Part shown: one piece after another, positions 11,373 through 23,560 of the stretch | Position numbering within the stretch: position 1 is the first letter of the stretch | Layout: every line of letters starts with the position of its first letter | Origin: Gnetum montanum | Taxonomy: Eukaryota; Streptophyta; Gnetopsida; Gnetales; Gnetaceae | Length of the DNA: 64,000 bases | Direction of reading: 5' to 3' | NCBI GenBank assembly: GCA_015680685.1 | Contig: MNCI01020745.1 | Coordinates: forward strand, 5,033-69,032 | Notes under the pieces: generated by a model | What the model was told of the DNA's origin: nothing | Databases searched by the model: none | The model's input: the letters and a program-made list of their open reading frames with translations, nothing else | Made by a program: the position numbers and the translations under genes

Positions 11373-14300
11373 ACGGTTGAGTAGCTTCTTTAATTTTTGA
11401 ACATTGACATGGTGTGTTGGTTGTGTCGGTGTAATCATATATTCTGCATCTTCTTCGCTAATTATGTTAAACGGTAATTCTGACCATGAGGCATCTGGGG
11501 AAATGACCCCTATGTTAGTCTGCTCTGATGTTTCCACATTTCGTAACGTCTCTATATCTTCCGGGGGATCACGGTTTAGGGATAGGTTATCATTTTGGTT
11601 GTCAATGGATATGGTGTTTTGTTTAAGCTCGAGAGTAATGTCGTCTTGTTTAGTCTCATCGATTTCGACCTCTGAGCCTTAGTTTGTGCCTACGTGTGTA
11701 GAGGTGTTGGGTGTAGCCGCATCACCATGTATAATGATTTCACCACCTTCATAGGGTAAGTGAAGCTCTTGGTGGATGGGTGAGGATACCACTTTTAATT
11801 GGGCTAACCATGGTTGTCCTAAAATTAAGTTAAATCCAAGCACCTCGTCTAAGACTACGAATTCAGCTGACGTGGGGAATCGATCCCCTACTATGAAATC
11901 CAAAGTTAATGTTCCTTTGACAACTATGCATGATCCGCTAAACTATTTTAGGAATGTCATGGAAGTTGGTTTGATTTGTTTAGTTAGCCCTAACTGCTTG
12001 ATTACGGGGTATGGTACTACGTTCATGGCTGCTCTGTCATCTATGTGCACCCTATGTATTTTAAATTGATTTACTTGTATAGTTATGAACATGGGTGCAG
12101 TGGTGAATTCTCCTATTTATTCATTTAATTTTATATTATCTGTGCTGAAGCTTAGTGATGTAGCTCTTGATCCTTGGTATGGAGACATTACCACATGAAT
12201 GGAAGCATCATTTGTAGGCAAGTCTTCGCTGACTGGGATCGATGTTAACATGTGTACTAAGGCTTCGCAATGAACTTGAGAAGTCAACATGAGGTCATAC
12301 AAGCTTAATGATGTATTTTTTTGTTTAAGTTCCTGTGTGACCTGAGTTAGGGCACTGGCCAAGTCTTTACTGTTTGGTAGGCTCTTGTTGGTTGAGACTT
12401 GGTCCATTGGACCCAACAACTGTATCTCTTATGGAATGGTTTTCATGTGGTCTAATGTGATGGTTGGGTTTGATGCATCTGGCATTCCTAATTTTTGGCT
12501 TTCGTGACTTGTACTTGGCTCGCCAGTTGTCGGAGCCATAGGTACAACATTTAAGGGAGTGGGTTTTGGTGGCCCCAATTCAAAACTTCGACGTTCTTTT
12601 TCTAATCATTTCCTAGTAAGTCTGTCGGTGAGGCATTCTCACGAAGGTCGTGGGGGAATCATTGGAGCTTGAACATCGGGTTGTTTTGTGACTTAGATGA
12701 CGAATGGAGTGGGTCGGGGTTACGGTTGAACAGCTAGAGATGGTTGCGTGTTAGGGTATTGAGGCACCCTGATGACAAATGGGGTAGTTTTGGTTTGTTG
12801 TTGAGGAGTAGGAGTTTGAAGATCAAGGTGTTTGGGTACCCTAATTATGAAGCGAGTTGGTCAGTTTTGTGGTTGTACCTCTGTGGTTGCAACCGTGGGT
12901 GACACCCAGACCACAAAGGGAGTGGGCCAGGTAGGTGGTTGCACATTTGCAGTTGCATTGGCAAGGGGTACATGAATGATGAATGGTTTTGTAGGAGTAG
13001 GTGGATTGTATGTGGGATATGAAGATTATGGGGATGATGTTTATGTTGTAGGAGGAACATGAAGCACAAAAGGTTTGCTGGGAATTCCTTGCTCATTTTC
13101 AATATGGATCATGTTAATAGCATAAGGAGCTTCCTTAGTATTGAGGGGATCTTTATATACGCCCATAAATTAATTTTGTGGTTTAACAGGGTTGGCATTA
13201 TCAAATGTTATTTCACCCCTATCAATCATACGTTGTATGTCTTGTTTGAGGGTGAAGCAATAATTAGTACTGTGCCCATTCCATTGATGGTACTCGTAGA
13301 ATCGATCTAGTCTAAAGCTTTTTGGGATAGGAGGCTCATTTGGTGTTTCTAAGCTTGGGTTTTTGACCAATTCACAGAATCGATCATGTCTCTGGGCTGC
13401 CGCTAGGTACAACTGCTTATGTTTAATGGTCCTAGCCTTTAAAAGTTGATCTAACAACTGGGAAGGCTTCATGGGGAGCAGTGTGTATTGAGCAAGGTCT
13501 TTCCTCTCAAACGTACATGCATGACCCATGTTAGTATCTTGCATGGTAGATGATTCAGTTGTATGTGCAGGAGCAGTTCTCTCATAGTTAATGGGAGTAG
13601 TAGGTGGTCTACCTTGCCATCCCTCACTGGTAGGTTGAGTCTCTGCTACTGTTGCTACTATTGCTTTAACTTTTTCTTTATCTTTTTTAGTGTGTTGACT
13701 TCTAAAGGCTAGGTAAGTAAGGTCATGGAAATTTTGGGCTGCCTCTTCTATGTTTTTAATCTGTACAAAAGCTTGGCTTAGAGTGCGTGCATTTAGATAG
13801 TACAGTTTTGATTTGACAAAATTATTCATAGCTCCCTTAAGAATCGTAACAAGGTATGTTTCTGGGATTGACTCATGAAGTTCGTTGAGTGCGGTACTCC
13901 ATCTTTGGATAAATTTTTGTACAGGTTCAAGGGGTGCTTGTTTTACCTATATCAAACTATCCAAGGTTGCTTCAAGTTTCAGGTTATATTTAAACCTAGT
14001 AACAAACTGGTGTAAGAGATCCTCCAAAGAGTATATGGAGTTGCGAGGTAAGGCTTGGTACCAGTCTAATGCTCTGCCAGTGAGGGAAATGGCGAACACA
14101 TACAAGATTGCATGGGGCCATGCTTGAAGCAACAAGCATTCTAGTATAAATGTGACTAGATGGGCGTTGGGGTCTCCTTCCCCATTGTATTTGGTTAGTT
14201 GAGGTAAAGAAACTCCTTTGGGCAAGGTTAATGGTGGTACTGAAGAGCTAATAGGATCGTCTTGGTAAAAATCTAACACTTTAAGCTCTCCATTGTTAGT

Positions 14301-15419
14301 GATTTTGAGGTGTTTTACCTCATCAATGAGCTCTTGCATCATCTTTTCGGCTTCGGCCCATTCTTTGGCATTTGGTGGAGTAGTAGGTTGGCTAGTTTGA
14401 GTGCCATACAAGTTAGACTACTATACAATTGGTAGGAATGATGATTGTTGAGTGATTGGAGGTTGCACTTGTGGAATATTTACAGTGGATGCTACTAAGG
14501 GAGGAATACCGTAAGGTGTAGGTTGTTGTTGTTGTTGTTGTTGAGCGATAGGGGCAGTCCATTGCCCAACTGTGGGTTGAAAAGGGAGACTTTGTACCTG
14601 GTGTTGTAGTGAAAGAGCTAAGGGTGTGGTATGAACCTACACTCATGGGATGAAGTACGTAGATGTGGAAATGCATATCATAGATGACATCCCAATTACT
14701 TGCGGTGGGAAAGTTGCTCCTACATTAATTTGAGAGCGGGGTTGCTGGGGTTGTACTTGTAAGAGAGGGGATAATGTGATGACCGAAGGAATATTGGGGA
14801 TTTGTATATTGAATTGAGAGTTGATCATAGGGAGAGTGGAGATAAGAGTGGGTGCTTCCTGTTGGGGGACATGCGCTTGAGTGGTTTTGAATGAATGGAG
14901 GGACATGGTCTCCCCCGTGAAAGGGTGAAATAATGGATTTGCATAAGTGTGCAAACTAAGAGTATGGTATGTATCCCCATGCTCAGATTGAGCTGCGAAA
15001 TTATCTTCCTCATCTTCGTTTTGAGGTTCTAAGACAGATTGATGATAGGTTTGGTTCCTTGCCATGAGAAGCTAGGATATAAGTTCATGATGAGATTCAG
15101 ATAAGGGAATCACATCGTATTCTGAGGGGATAAAGTTATGGCCCCCCTTATAGATGAACTCAAAATGTCGTTTTGCTTCTATTTTTGCACGATTAGTGGG
15201 TAGGTTGTCTTGGATCTTTACACAGATGAAGTTGTATTGTTCCAAGGTGAGAATTGTATAGGTGGGCTCTTTGCCTTGTAACCTAAGTGACCGACGGGTT
15301 GGCCCTTAAAGGTTCATCCCTCCGACGGTGACTATGGATTTGGTTGCAGTCACAGGGTTTGATATTTCAGCATTGAAGTCAGAAATGGGCAATGTTGCTT
15401 TGATCTGGGACCCTTCCAT
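11370..15419 (-). pseudogene. Gag-protease polyprotein of Tat-like copy A
   Basis: From the ATG at 15419 to the TAA at 11370 the minus strand is one frame of 1,350 codons with no net frameshift, interrupted only by scattered TAG/TAA. Order: N-terminus with EQYNFICVKIQ and PSEYDVIP; acidic NEDEEDNFAAQSEH; Pro/Gln-rich stretch; gag core (VPPLTLPKGVSLPQLTKYN, LTGRALDWYQALP, 13947-14411); YHQWNGHSTNYCFTLKQDI near 13200; six PFVIxVP-type repeats (12660-13080); then a retropepsin-like domain with FKIHRVHIDDRA and FNLILGQPWLAQL (11679-12060). The start follows homology to E, whose frame opens with the same block. The first stops lie near 15290 and 15075. Gag would build the virus-like particle and the protease would process it; no active product is expected. 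Confidence 0.85.
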
Positions 15420-15473
15420 GTCTGTAACTGGTTTGACTAGCTAAATTTATGTAAACAACGTATGTAATCCTAG
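15420..15473 (-). other. Short untranslated stretch before gag, copy A
   Basis: Lies between the gag start and the 34-bp leader array. Nothing else is visible. Confidence 0.4.
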
Positions 15474-15955
15474 CTTGAGCGAACTGGGTTTAGCGTGAGC
15501 AAGCTCAGCGTGCATAACTGGGTTCAGCTTGAGCAAGCTCAACGTGTGTAACTGGGTCCAGCGTGAGCAAGCTCAGCGTGCATAACTGGGTTCAGCATGA
15601 GCAAGCTCAGCATGCGTAACTAGGTCCAGCATGAGCAAGCTCAGCGTGTGTAACTGGGTCCAACGTGAGCAAGCTCAACGTGTGTAACTGGGTTCAGCGT
15701 GAGAAAGCTCAACGTGCGTAACTGGGTCTAGCGTGAGCAAGCTCAGCATGTGTAACTAGGTCCAGCATGAGCAAGCTTAGCATGTGTAACTGGGTTCAGC
15801 ATGAGTAAGCTCAGCATGTGTAATTGGATCCAGCATGAGCAAGCTCAGCATGCATAACTGGGTCCAGTGTGAGCAAGCTCAATGTCTGTAACTGGGTCCA
15901 GCGTGAGCAAGCTCAACGTGCATAAATCTGCGACGTGAGAAAGCTTAGCACGAAT
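15474..15955. repeat. 34-bp tandem array in the leader of copy A
   Basis: About 14 direct repeats of a 34-bp unit containing 'gcgtgagcaagctcagcg' and 'gtaactgggtc'. Spacing is very regular, with no unique sequence between units. Most differences are C/T or G/A transitions (gcgtgag versus gcatgag). It lies between the PBS and gag, in the untranslated leader. Confidence 0.88.
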
Positions 15956-16049
15956 AGGACCAGCATTAATGAGGGTTGTGTTTTCAATGCTTAATCAGTA
16001 TAAGGTTTCGAATCGTGGGGTGATTAAGGTTTTGTCAAACGGTAAGCGA

Positions 16050-16066
16050 CCCTCCTTATTGCGCCA
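16050..16066 (-). other. Primer binding site of copy A
   Basis: The minus strand reads TACAGAAAT followed by TGGCGCAATAAGGAGGG. Element E has the same junction (TACAGAAAT, then TGGCGCTAGAAGGAGGGC). TGGCGC is a typical start of a plant retroelement PBS; I cannot name the tRNA. It fixes the orientation of copy A and places its 5' LTR to the right of 16071. Confidence 0.75.
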
Positions 16067-16071
16067 ATTTC

Positions 16072-17650
16072 TGTATTGTCCGAAATTGTCAGCGTAAGGC
16101 TAGAGGAAAAACAAATGCCAAAAGATCTTAGGAGAGATACAGACAACCATGCCTTCGCATGAGGGCAATCTGGAAAAATGAAGGTAGAGTGCCTTGGATG
16201 GTCTACACGCAGATCAACCAAGGACTTCCCTGAGCATACGCTATTGCCTGTGCTGGGGTTATCGTCACAAACATAAAATAGAAAAATTAATGCAAAGGAA
16301 AGTAATGTAACAAAATGTAACAAGATGTAATGAAACATAACAAAATGTAACACGACGTAATGAAACGTAAACATAAATAGAATGTATGGTAGGAATATGC
16401 AATGAAATGAAACAATGCAAACAATAAATCAAAACAATGCAATGGATGGCAAATAATGAACAGGGTTGTATTAATCAACAAGATGTGCACCGGTCACAAC
16501 GTAGTTGTGTTGCAAGTCGAACGTTAAGCTCCGATGCGAGGTGTTTATAGGCACTGGGAATCACATGCATTTGGGCTCATGATTGCTGTTTTCTTTGCTT
16601 CAAATTTTGTCAACCCTATTTATGTCAATGAATAAGGTATTTATACGTTTGCTAGGCTCGGGAGTCGGATTGAATGGGATTGATGGCTGTGAGATGAGAG
16701 AAAAATGGATCACGCGACAGGTGTACATTCGTAGACTACATTTTAGACCAGGTGCAATGTATCTTACAATGCAAGCTAGCTTACGCCCATGGAAGTAGTG
16801 TAAGAGCTTGACAAGATCACAAATGGTGAGGCTTACAATGAAAATTTACAATGAATTCCAAGAGGGATTGACTCCGGCTTGCTTGAAACTTCATAGTCCT
16901 TTGAGCTGACTACTGCAGGATGTTGATTTGAGTGGTTCGATAGCTATTTGAGGTGTCTCTACTTCACCAGGGCTCCTAGAGTGAGTTGATTTGATCCTGG
17001 CATGTCCTTAGCATGCGTTTGGAGTGCTTTTGTCTAGGCATGAATAGTGCTCACACTGATGAATAGTACTAGCATGACCTAGGTGTGAGCTAGTGAGAAT
17101 GGTTCATTTCACATCGAATCTTGATTTTTGAGGCCTTTCCTTCAAGTGTAATTGTTGCCTGGCCTTGGGGGCCACCTGGATGCTGATTTTGAGCCTGTTT
17201 GTTCTTGATTTGAGCCATTTTGGTAACTCACGCTGGGCTCACACTGTCAGCATGACCTGGGCATGACCTAGGCATGACTTGGGCATGACCTAGGCGTCAC
17301 CAAGCCAAAATACCATGTTTCACACCCAAACTTTGATTTTTGATGCCTGTTAACAAGTAGAACTATTGCCTATCCTTAGGAGCTGAGTTGATGCTAAAAT
17401 TGTGCTTGGGACTACTTGTTTGGACCAGTTTCTATTTGGTCACACTAGGCTCATGCTCCAGTGTGACCTGGGCATGACCAAGGTGTAACTAGTGAAAACA
17501 ATGCATTTTTGAGCCCAAAATTAGGATTCTAAGGGCTGGGAACCTGGGGTAACCATTAGTGAACCTTTAGGGTGACTTGTAACTTCAAAATGAGGCCATT
17601 TTGACACTATTTTGAGGTTGTTTTGAGTCACTCATGCTGGGAGCAAGCTA
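16072..17650 (-). mobile_element. 5' LTR of Tat-like copy A, outer end not resolved
   Basis: The LTR ends (minus strand) with ...GGACAATACA at 16072. The 3' part, about 16080-16250, aligns by eye with the end of E's LTR: for example 'gtccttggttgatctgcgtg' here and 'tccttgtctgatccgtgtgc' in E. A minus-strand TATA box at 16543-16550 fits the promoter position. At 17040-17480 'gcatgacctaggcgtgacc'-like words repeat. 16300-16420 is rich in 'gtaacaaaatgtaacaa' repeats. The LTR runs into the integrated pararetrovirus near 17650, so its true outer end is unknown. No matching 3' LTR was found. Confidence 0.6.
16543..16550 (-). promoter_or_regulatory. TATA box of the copy A LTR
   Basis: CTATAAAC on the minus strand, about 475 bp before the LTR end. 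E and F have TATA boxes about 600 and 670 bp before their LTR ends. Confidence 0.4.
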
Positions 17651-17658
17651 ACTTTACA

Positions 17659-19983
17659 TCATGGGCAAGCTGGCTTGAGTTCCATGTCGTAATCTAACTG
17701 ATCTTCAATTTTTTTGATGTGTCGGGATGCATAGCTTGTCCAATGAACCAAATAGTTCAATTGGTGGATTTTTGACTGTTGTTCTATGGTACTATTCAGA
17801 TAATTCTTGAGCAAATAGCTACAATCTACTCGTGTCTGAGAAGGGTGAATCTGCAAGGCAGTTGTAGCATAAGCTGCTTGAGGTGGCCTTCTTTCACCAC
17901 TAAGTAACCTTCGATCTCCATATTGCTTGTAACTTGTGGGAGTAAACATATTTATCCTATGTTGAAACATATACATGGTAACTCTAGTATCAAAATTTGG
18001 TGATGTTGATCCTTCAGCTTGTTTGGATGAACTTGGTTTTTCTAACAGTTTGTGTGGAGATAGGACTAATGGAATTGCTTCAAGAGTGATTACAACAGAT
18101 CTTCCAAATTGTTGAACTAGATACTGAATCCATCTGAATTTGGGATTCTCATAAGTTTTGAACTCATGATCTTGCATAAGAGTCTGAATCTTCGAAAATG
18201 ACTGCACATAACTTGGAGCTTCAATACTTCTACCACACTTGATAAGATTTTGACTTCCATCAGGAAACTAACCTCTCCATTTCAATTTATGATTCAAAAG
18301 AATCATGTTAGACATTTGAAATGTGCCTCTAGCTACAATTTCCGCATACACTGATCTAGGTAACAACTCAACTTCGTGCATTTCAACACAAAGCAACAAA
18401 GCACCTGTAATGAAATCATCAGCTAAGGCTAATTGGAAGTTTGGTTGAACGGTGCATAATGCATCTGCATCTAATTTTCTTTGAAACTTGCAAATCTTTG
18501 CCTTTTTCCAAGTGGTTTTGGGATCACTAATAATTCCATCTCCAATAACTCTACTATCCAATAAACTAACAAGATACTTGGCACCAATATCATAATTAAA
18601 TTTTAGGCTAACTATGATATCTATTTGTCCTATGTGTACATAATGATGATTTTGATTTTTCAACTTATCTACTTCACCTTCTGTGAACATGGGTGAGAAG
18701 ACAAGATGAATGCCTTTACCTTTTATGTCTAACAGAGTCTCTATTTGTTTGATGGAGGTAGACAATCTTGTAGAGAATGTATTAGCAAAGTTGTATATGG
18801 CATCCTTTGGAATTTCTGGAAATTTTAGATCTTTATGCTTAGAGGACACAAATGACTTATGCTTCTTCATTGCTTCAGCAAATGGTATAATTTCCTTTTG
18901 AGCTTCAGAGATTTCTCCAAATTCTGGCTCAACTTCAGTCAACTGTACACTGTTTGATCTGAACATGTGTAACTGGTGATGTATATCGCCATCTTCTTCA
19001 TAATAATCCATGTCTACATCATCATCATAAACAGCTTCTATTTCCATGTTACACTGGTCTTCAATTTTTTGTTGAATCACCATATTCAAAATTTGAAATC
19101 TGAATCTTCGATCTTCCTCTTGTTGTATCATTGCCTCAGTTTCTTCATCATAGATTGGATTTGCCACTTCATCATAGATCCTTGTTGATCCTTCAACAAC
19201 TCTGTCTAGCAGAATTTGGTCTACTTCCTCAAACAGAATAGGGTCAATGTTTAGGTCAGGGATGACAGGAATGACACATGAGGAGGTAGCTGTTTTAGGA
19301 GGGTATAGATAGCTAAACCCATATTTATTGAAAGATTCAACTTGAGTGACAGCAGGATTTTCAGAAAGGTTTTCTTTAGGTTCAACTTCATCATCAAATA
19401 ATTCAGCAATTTCAAAAATGACTTAGGTTTGAGTGGATGTGGAAGGAAATAAAGGTTCATCAGGTTCTAGACATAAACACAAAACATAATTTGATCTAAA
19501 CAAAGAAGACTTAGGGACTTCATGGACCATTAGGTTTAGGGTAGACACATAGCAAGTTCCCATAGACTAATAATATTTTGAAATTAAAGGAATTCTTTCT
19601 TCTACCGATTTGGCCATAACTTCCCAAAATAAAGCACCAAAACTATTGGGGCGCATGTACCTATGTGTTTTGTTGAAAATGGTTTCAGCAATAAATGTGT
19701 AGTTGTCTGCTTGCATCTATTTAGGCTTCCATTCAGGAGTGTTCTAGACATCTTCAGGAGTAAGATACCATTGAGGCCACCTTTCATGGCTAGTGATAAG
19801 ACTATTATTAGCTTCGCTTTCTAACAAGGCTCTGATACCAGATTGGGATGTGACTCCTCGAGCCATGGCAAGTGCACATAGTGCTCGTCTCAAGTTTATA
19901 TGGAACCTAGTAAGGCCATCAAAATGCAGCATTGACATCCTTGGACACAATCCAGTAGATTTGGCAAGCTGAGTCAAATCCAT
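17659..19983 (-). pseudogene. Endogenous pararetrovirus movement-protein region
   Basis: One minus-strand frame can be followed from the ATG at 19983, through three or more stops (near 19740, 19715 and 19570), into long open parts at 18268-19167 and 17659-18207. The segment with VHIGQIDIIVSLKFNYDIG, LLDSRVIGDG and FQLALADDFITGALLLCVE has the layout of the 30K-type movement domain that opens Caulimoviridae polyproteins (family knowledge; my match is by pattern only). An acidic tract (EAVYDDDVDMDYYEEDGD) precedes it. Movement proteins carry virus through plasmodesmata. The frame is cut at about 17650, where the neighbouring LTR begins. An integrated, broken relic. Confidence 0.7.
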
Positions 19984-20482
19984 GACGCAACGACAAAGCT
20001 CAATGTCAACTCACGTGCTCTTCTCTCTCGGTGCTTCTCGGGATGGAGCTATCGGACTAGTTTCCCAGCCGAACTTCTAAACGTTCTTCAGCGACGATAC
20101 CGATTCAGACAACGTCTGATTAGGGTACACCTAATCAAGAGACAATTGGCTGCAATGGCAACATTCTCACGGAAAACAAAATGCAAGCAGATTTTAGAGT
20201 GCTAAAGCAGCGACCTTTTCATAGATCATCAACACGATACCAATGAATATGCAGCAAATGGAAATTACAAAACCAAGATACAGAAGCACTTCTTGAATTT
20301 CAAGCAGAGACATTACAAGAAGACTTTACTTCTATTGTAGACTTGTAACCCAGGTATTCATTCATCCATCCATTCATCCATTCATCCATACTAACTACAG
20401 ACTCAGACCTCTTATTTATAACTTCTGAGGCGATGGTTGGCATACAAGCGACACCAATGACTCACACAAAGCTTTTCTAGAA
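19539..20482 (-). repeat. Viral control region, copy 1 of a ~0.93-kb direct repeat
   Basis: Nearly the same sequence returns at 20509-21428; both begin 'gtagacacatagcaagttcccatag'. Each copy holds, in minus-strand order, a TATA box (here 20411-20420), untranslated leader, the ATG of the first viral frame and the tRNA-Met PBS. In copy 1 the frame continues into the movement protein. There is a short microsatellite of 'attcatccatccattcatcc' at 20357-20390. Confidence 0.85.
19828..19840 (-). other. tRNA-Met primer binding site of the pararetrovirus, copy 1
   Basis: TGGTATCAGAGCC on the minus strand, an exact match to the initiator tRNA-Met-complementary site used by plant pararetroviruses (known). 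It lies about 145 bp downstream of the first ATG, inside the reading frame. Confidence 0.85.
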
Positions 20483-20508
20483 AGAGATAAGATGATCAAC
20501 TATCTACC

Positions 20509-21428
20509 GGGGTAGACACATAGCAAGTTCCCATAGACCAATACTATTTTGAAATTAAATGAATTCTTTCTTCTACTAGTTTGACCATAACTTCCCAAAA
20601 TAAAGCACCAAAACTATTGGGGCGCATGTACCTGTGTGTTTTGTCAAAAAGGTTTTCAGCAATATATGCATAGTTTTCTACCTGCATCTATTCAGGCTTC
20701 CATTCAGGAGTGTTCCAAACCTCTTCGGGAGAAAGATACCATGAGGCCACCTTTCATGGCTAGTGATAAGACTATTATCAGCTTCACTTTCTAACAAGGC
20801 TCTGATACTAGATTGGGGTGTGACTCCTTAAGCCACGGTAAGCATAGGCAGTTCTTGTCTCAAGTTTATATGGAACCTAGCAAGGCCATCAAAATGCAGC
20901 ATCAACATCCTTGGATACGATCTAGCAGATTTGATAGGCTGAGTCAAATCCATGATGCAGTGACAAAGCTCAACGTCAACCCACGCACTCTTCTCTCTCA
21001 GCGCTTCTCGGGACGGAGCTATCGAACTACTTTCCCAGCTAAACTTCTAAATGTTCTTCAGCGATGATACCGATTTGGATAGCATCTGATTAGGGTACAC
21101 ATAATCAAGAGACAATTGGCTGCAACGTCAACGTTCTCATGGAAAACACAATGCAAGCAGATTTCAGAGTGCTAAAGTAGCGAACTTTTCATAGATCATC
21201 AACACGATACCAATGAATATGCAGCAAATGGAAATTACAAAACCAAGATACAAAAACACTTCTTGAATTTCAAGCAGAGACATTACAAGAAAACTTTACT
21301 TCTATTGTAGACTTGTAACCTAGGTATTCATCCATACTAACTACAAACTTAGGCCTCTTATTTATAGCTTTTGAGATGAGGGTTGACATACAAGCCACAC
21401 CAATGACTCACAAAAAGCTTATCTAGAC
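20509..21428 (-). repeat. Viral control region, copy 2 of the ~0.93-kb direct repeat
   Basis: Tandem partner of 19539-20482. It has its own minus-strand TATA box (21358-21366), an ATG at about 20955, and the PBS at 20798-20810 with one change (TAGTATCAGAGCC). The viral frame that starts here stops being viral-contiguous at about 20510, where the next control region begins. It follows the RNase H end of the pol frame, so here the end of one viral genome unit is joined to the start of another. Confidence 0.82.
20798..20810 (-). other. tRNA-Met primer binding site, copy 2
   Basis: TAGTATCAGAGCC on the minus strand, one transition away from the copy at 19828-19840. Confidence 0.75.
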
Positions 21429-22168
21429 ACATTACTAGATAACTATTACAGGATTGACTCACCATCCTTATCCTTTCAGATGGATTTATGAATTGCACAT
21501 ATTTTGGTGCATGATTTATTACAATCAAGGCATTCTTTAATCAACTTGGACAACTTAGACAAGATGTTAGCTGGCATTGATGACAACGACACTTTCTCTT
21601 GTAGTTGTAACTATTTTGGGATTATATGCTCGTTCTCATACCAGGTGGTTTCTTCAAAGAGGTTTATCCTTTGAAACGAACTACATAACTTGGATTTCCA
21701 ATTATCCGATCTGAAGACGTGGTTGAGATAAGCTCTGGACTTATCTTTTGGAAACAACGGTCAACAAATGAGAAAGATGTTGTCGAGAACTTCCAATTGT
21801 GCAAGGTGGGTCAGCATTCAGGGTTCTAGGCAGCTCCATGGTAGATTTTTTACAATACAATCTATCCTTCTGGACATATTAATGAAAAGATCGAGTGTTG
21901 GATACTACTTACTGATACTCATCGTAGAATCTTGCAGGAAGAACCTTGAAATGAGGCGACACCATCGAACATGTTCCTCTAGAGTGTTGAGTGGCCATGA
22001 TAGCCAATCATCTGCATCTTGTAATGGATTATGGGAACTACTACTTCCTTCAGGCTACAACATTTTTATTTGAGCTTGTAGCTTGGGTTCTCTAGTTAGA
22101 GCATCAGGTAGGAAATTGATTGGTCCTGGTATCCTTTCTACTGAAAACTGGTACTGAGCTAATAAGAA
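21429..22168 (-). pseudogene. C-terminal end of the viral polyprotein
   Basis: Follows the RNase H frame on the minus strand (QYQFSVERIPGPINFLPDALT at 22080-22150, the usual end of retroelement RNase H). It then degenerates with stops toward the control region. The far end is unrecognised. Confidence 0.6.
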
Positions 22169-22459
22169 TTACCACCAAGCAAACCTCTGTAGCTTTGGAG
22201 AAGGAGTGATCTTTCTCCTTAATAGGGCTACAAGATTAGATGAATTAGTACACAAAATAAAAGGACCTTTAATTAAATAGATATGGAATTTTTCCAATCC
22301 TCTGATTACTGCAAGTATTTCTTTCTTAGCTGGCCAATAGTTTAATTCGTGCTTATGGAACACACCAGATGCATATGCACAAATTTCTACATCATTCTTT
22401 GAACCTTTTTGTAATAACATTGCTGCCCAAGCATCATAGCTTGCATTTGTATTTAACAC
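22169..22459 (-). pseudogene. Viral RNase H domain
   Basis: Contains NTNASYDAWAAML, the retroelement RNase H start with the first acidic residue changed to N, followed by KKEILAVIRGLEKFHIYL with the catalytic E region and then a CTNSS segment where D is expected. At least two active-site positions therefore look substituted. Degrades RNA in viral reverse transcription; this copy should be dead. Confidence 0.8.
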
Positions 22460-23560
22460 AAACTGACCTTTAATGATTGGATTAAGGGGCGGTAGGTTCT
22501 GACATTCATCTTTCAGTTGGATAACCTATTTTGAAGCTTTCTTTGTCCAAACAAATGGAACTTGATTCTTACACCATATTATTTTAGTAGTCTTATCAAA
22601 AAACTTATCTATATGCTTACAAACATTATTTACACATCCTAAAAACCTTAAACACTGTTCTTTGTTTTCAAGGCGATCATAAGACTATGTGATCTTCTGA
22701 AGGACGTGCGGATCCATGTATATTTTTCCATCTTTGAGTTGACGCCGAGAAATTCTATTTCTCACTTCCCAATTTGAAACTTGTGTGGATCTTTAGAAAA
22801 ACCAATCCCATTCTACTTAAACATTCTTGCAAACTAGTGTAAATGGCTGACATGCTCTTCTAGAGATTCTAAGAAAATCAAGAAGTCATCAATATAATTA
22901 GCAATAAATTCATGGTACCTTCCAAACACTTTATCCATTCGATGTTGAAACTGTGATGGGGCATTCTTGAGGCCAAAGGGCATAATTTTCCATTCATACA
23001 ATCCTTGCGGTGTACTGAATGTTGTTTTATGGATATATTCTTTTGAAATTTTGATCTGATAATATGCACTCTTGCAATCAAACTTGCTAAAATAAGACTT
23101 CACTGCAACTTTTTGGATTAGATTCTCCTTGATTGGTAATGGTCATTTAACATCAATGGTTACTGCATTCAAAGGGATGTAATTGATAACCATTCTAGCT
23201 TTACCTCTTTTTACTTCGGCATGGTTGCAGACTATGAAACTTGCACAAGAATAATTAGACTGTGAGGGTCTAATTAATCCTTTCTTCAAGAATTCTTCAA
23301 TCTATTTTTCCATCTCATCTGTATCCACTGGGTTGAGCAGGATTTTCTTGCTCTGTATTGGGATATTATGAACTGTTAGAATGAAAGTAACCAGACTATA
23401 TTTATCCCAAAAATCTAATGGGTGTTTAGAACAACATGCTTGCAATTCTTGAAAACATGAACTAACTTATGGTCTTCGGTATTTACATCTATATGGGCTT
23501 TTTTGAGCTGTTGCAACATCTGATACTTAGCTCTAGCAATGTCTTCCATCTCATACTACG
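22460..23560 (-). pseudogene. Viral reverse transcriptase
   Basis: The open part 22834-23103 holds SKFDCKSAYYQIKISKE, then GLYEWKIMPFGLKNAPSQF and the catalytic NYIDDFLIF, all typical of caulimovirid RT. The upstream part (23103-23560) and the thumb (22460-22834) are in pieces with several TAG/TAA. It copies pregenomic RNA primed by tRNA-Met. The RT core itself is well preserved, but the frame around it is not. Confidence 0.85.

Noticed and set aside
15474-15955. CRISPR-like regular direct repeats
   Set aside because: Units of 34 bp follow each other without unique spacers, in a plant retroelement leader. It is a minisatellite.
17040-17480. Operator-like repeats 'gcatgacctaggcatgac'
   Set aside because: They fit the word repetition of the copy A LTR and no regulator or gene is nearby; kept as part of the LTR.
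19828-19840. tRNA gene near TGGTATCAGAGCC
   Set aside because: Only the tRNA-complementary end is present; no cloverleaf, so it is a primer binding site.
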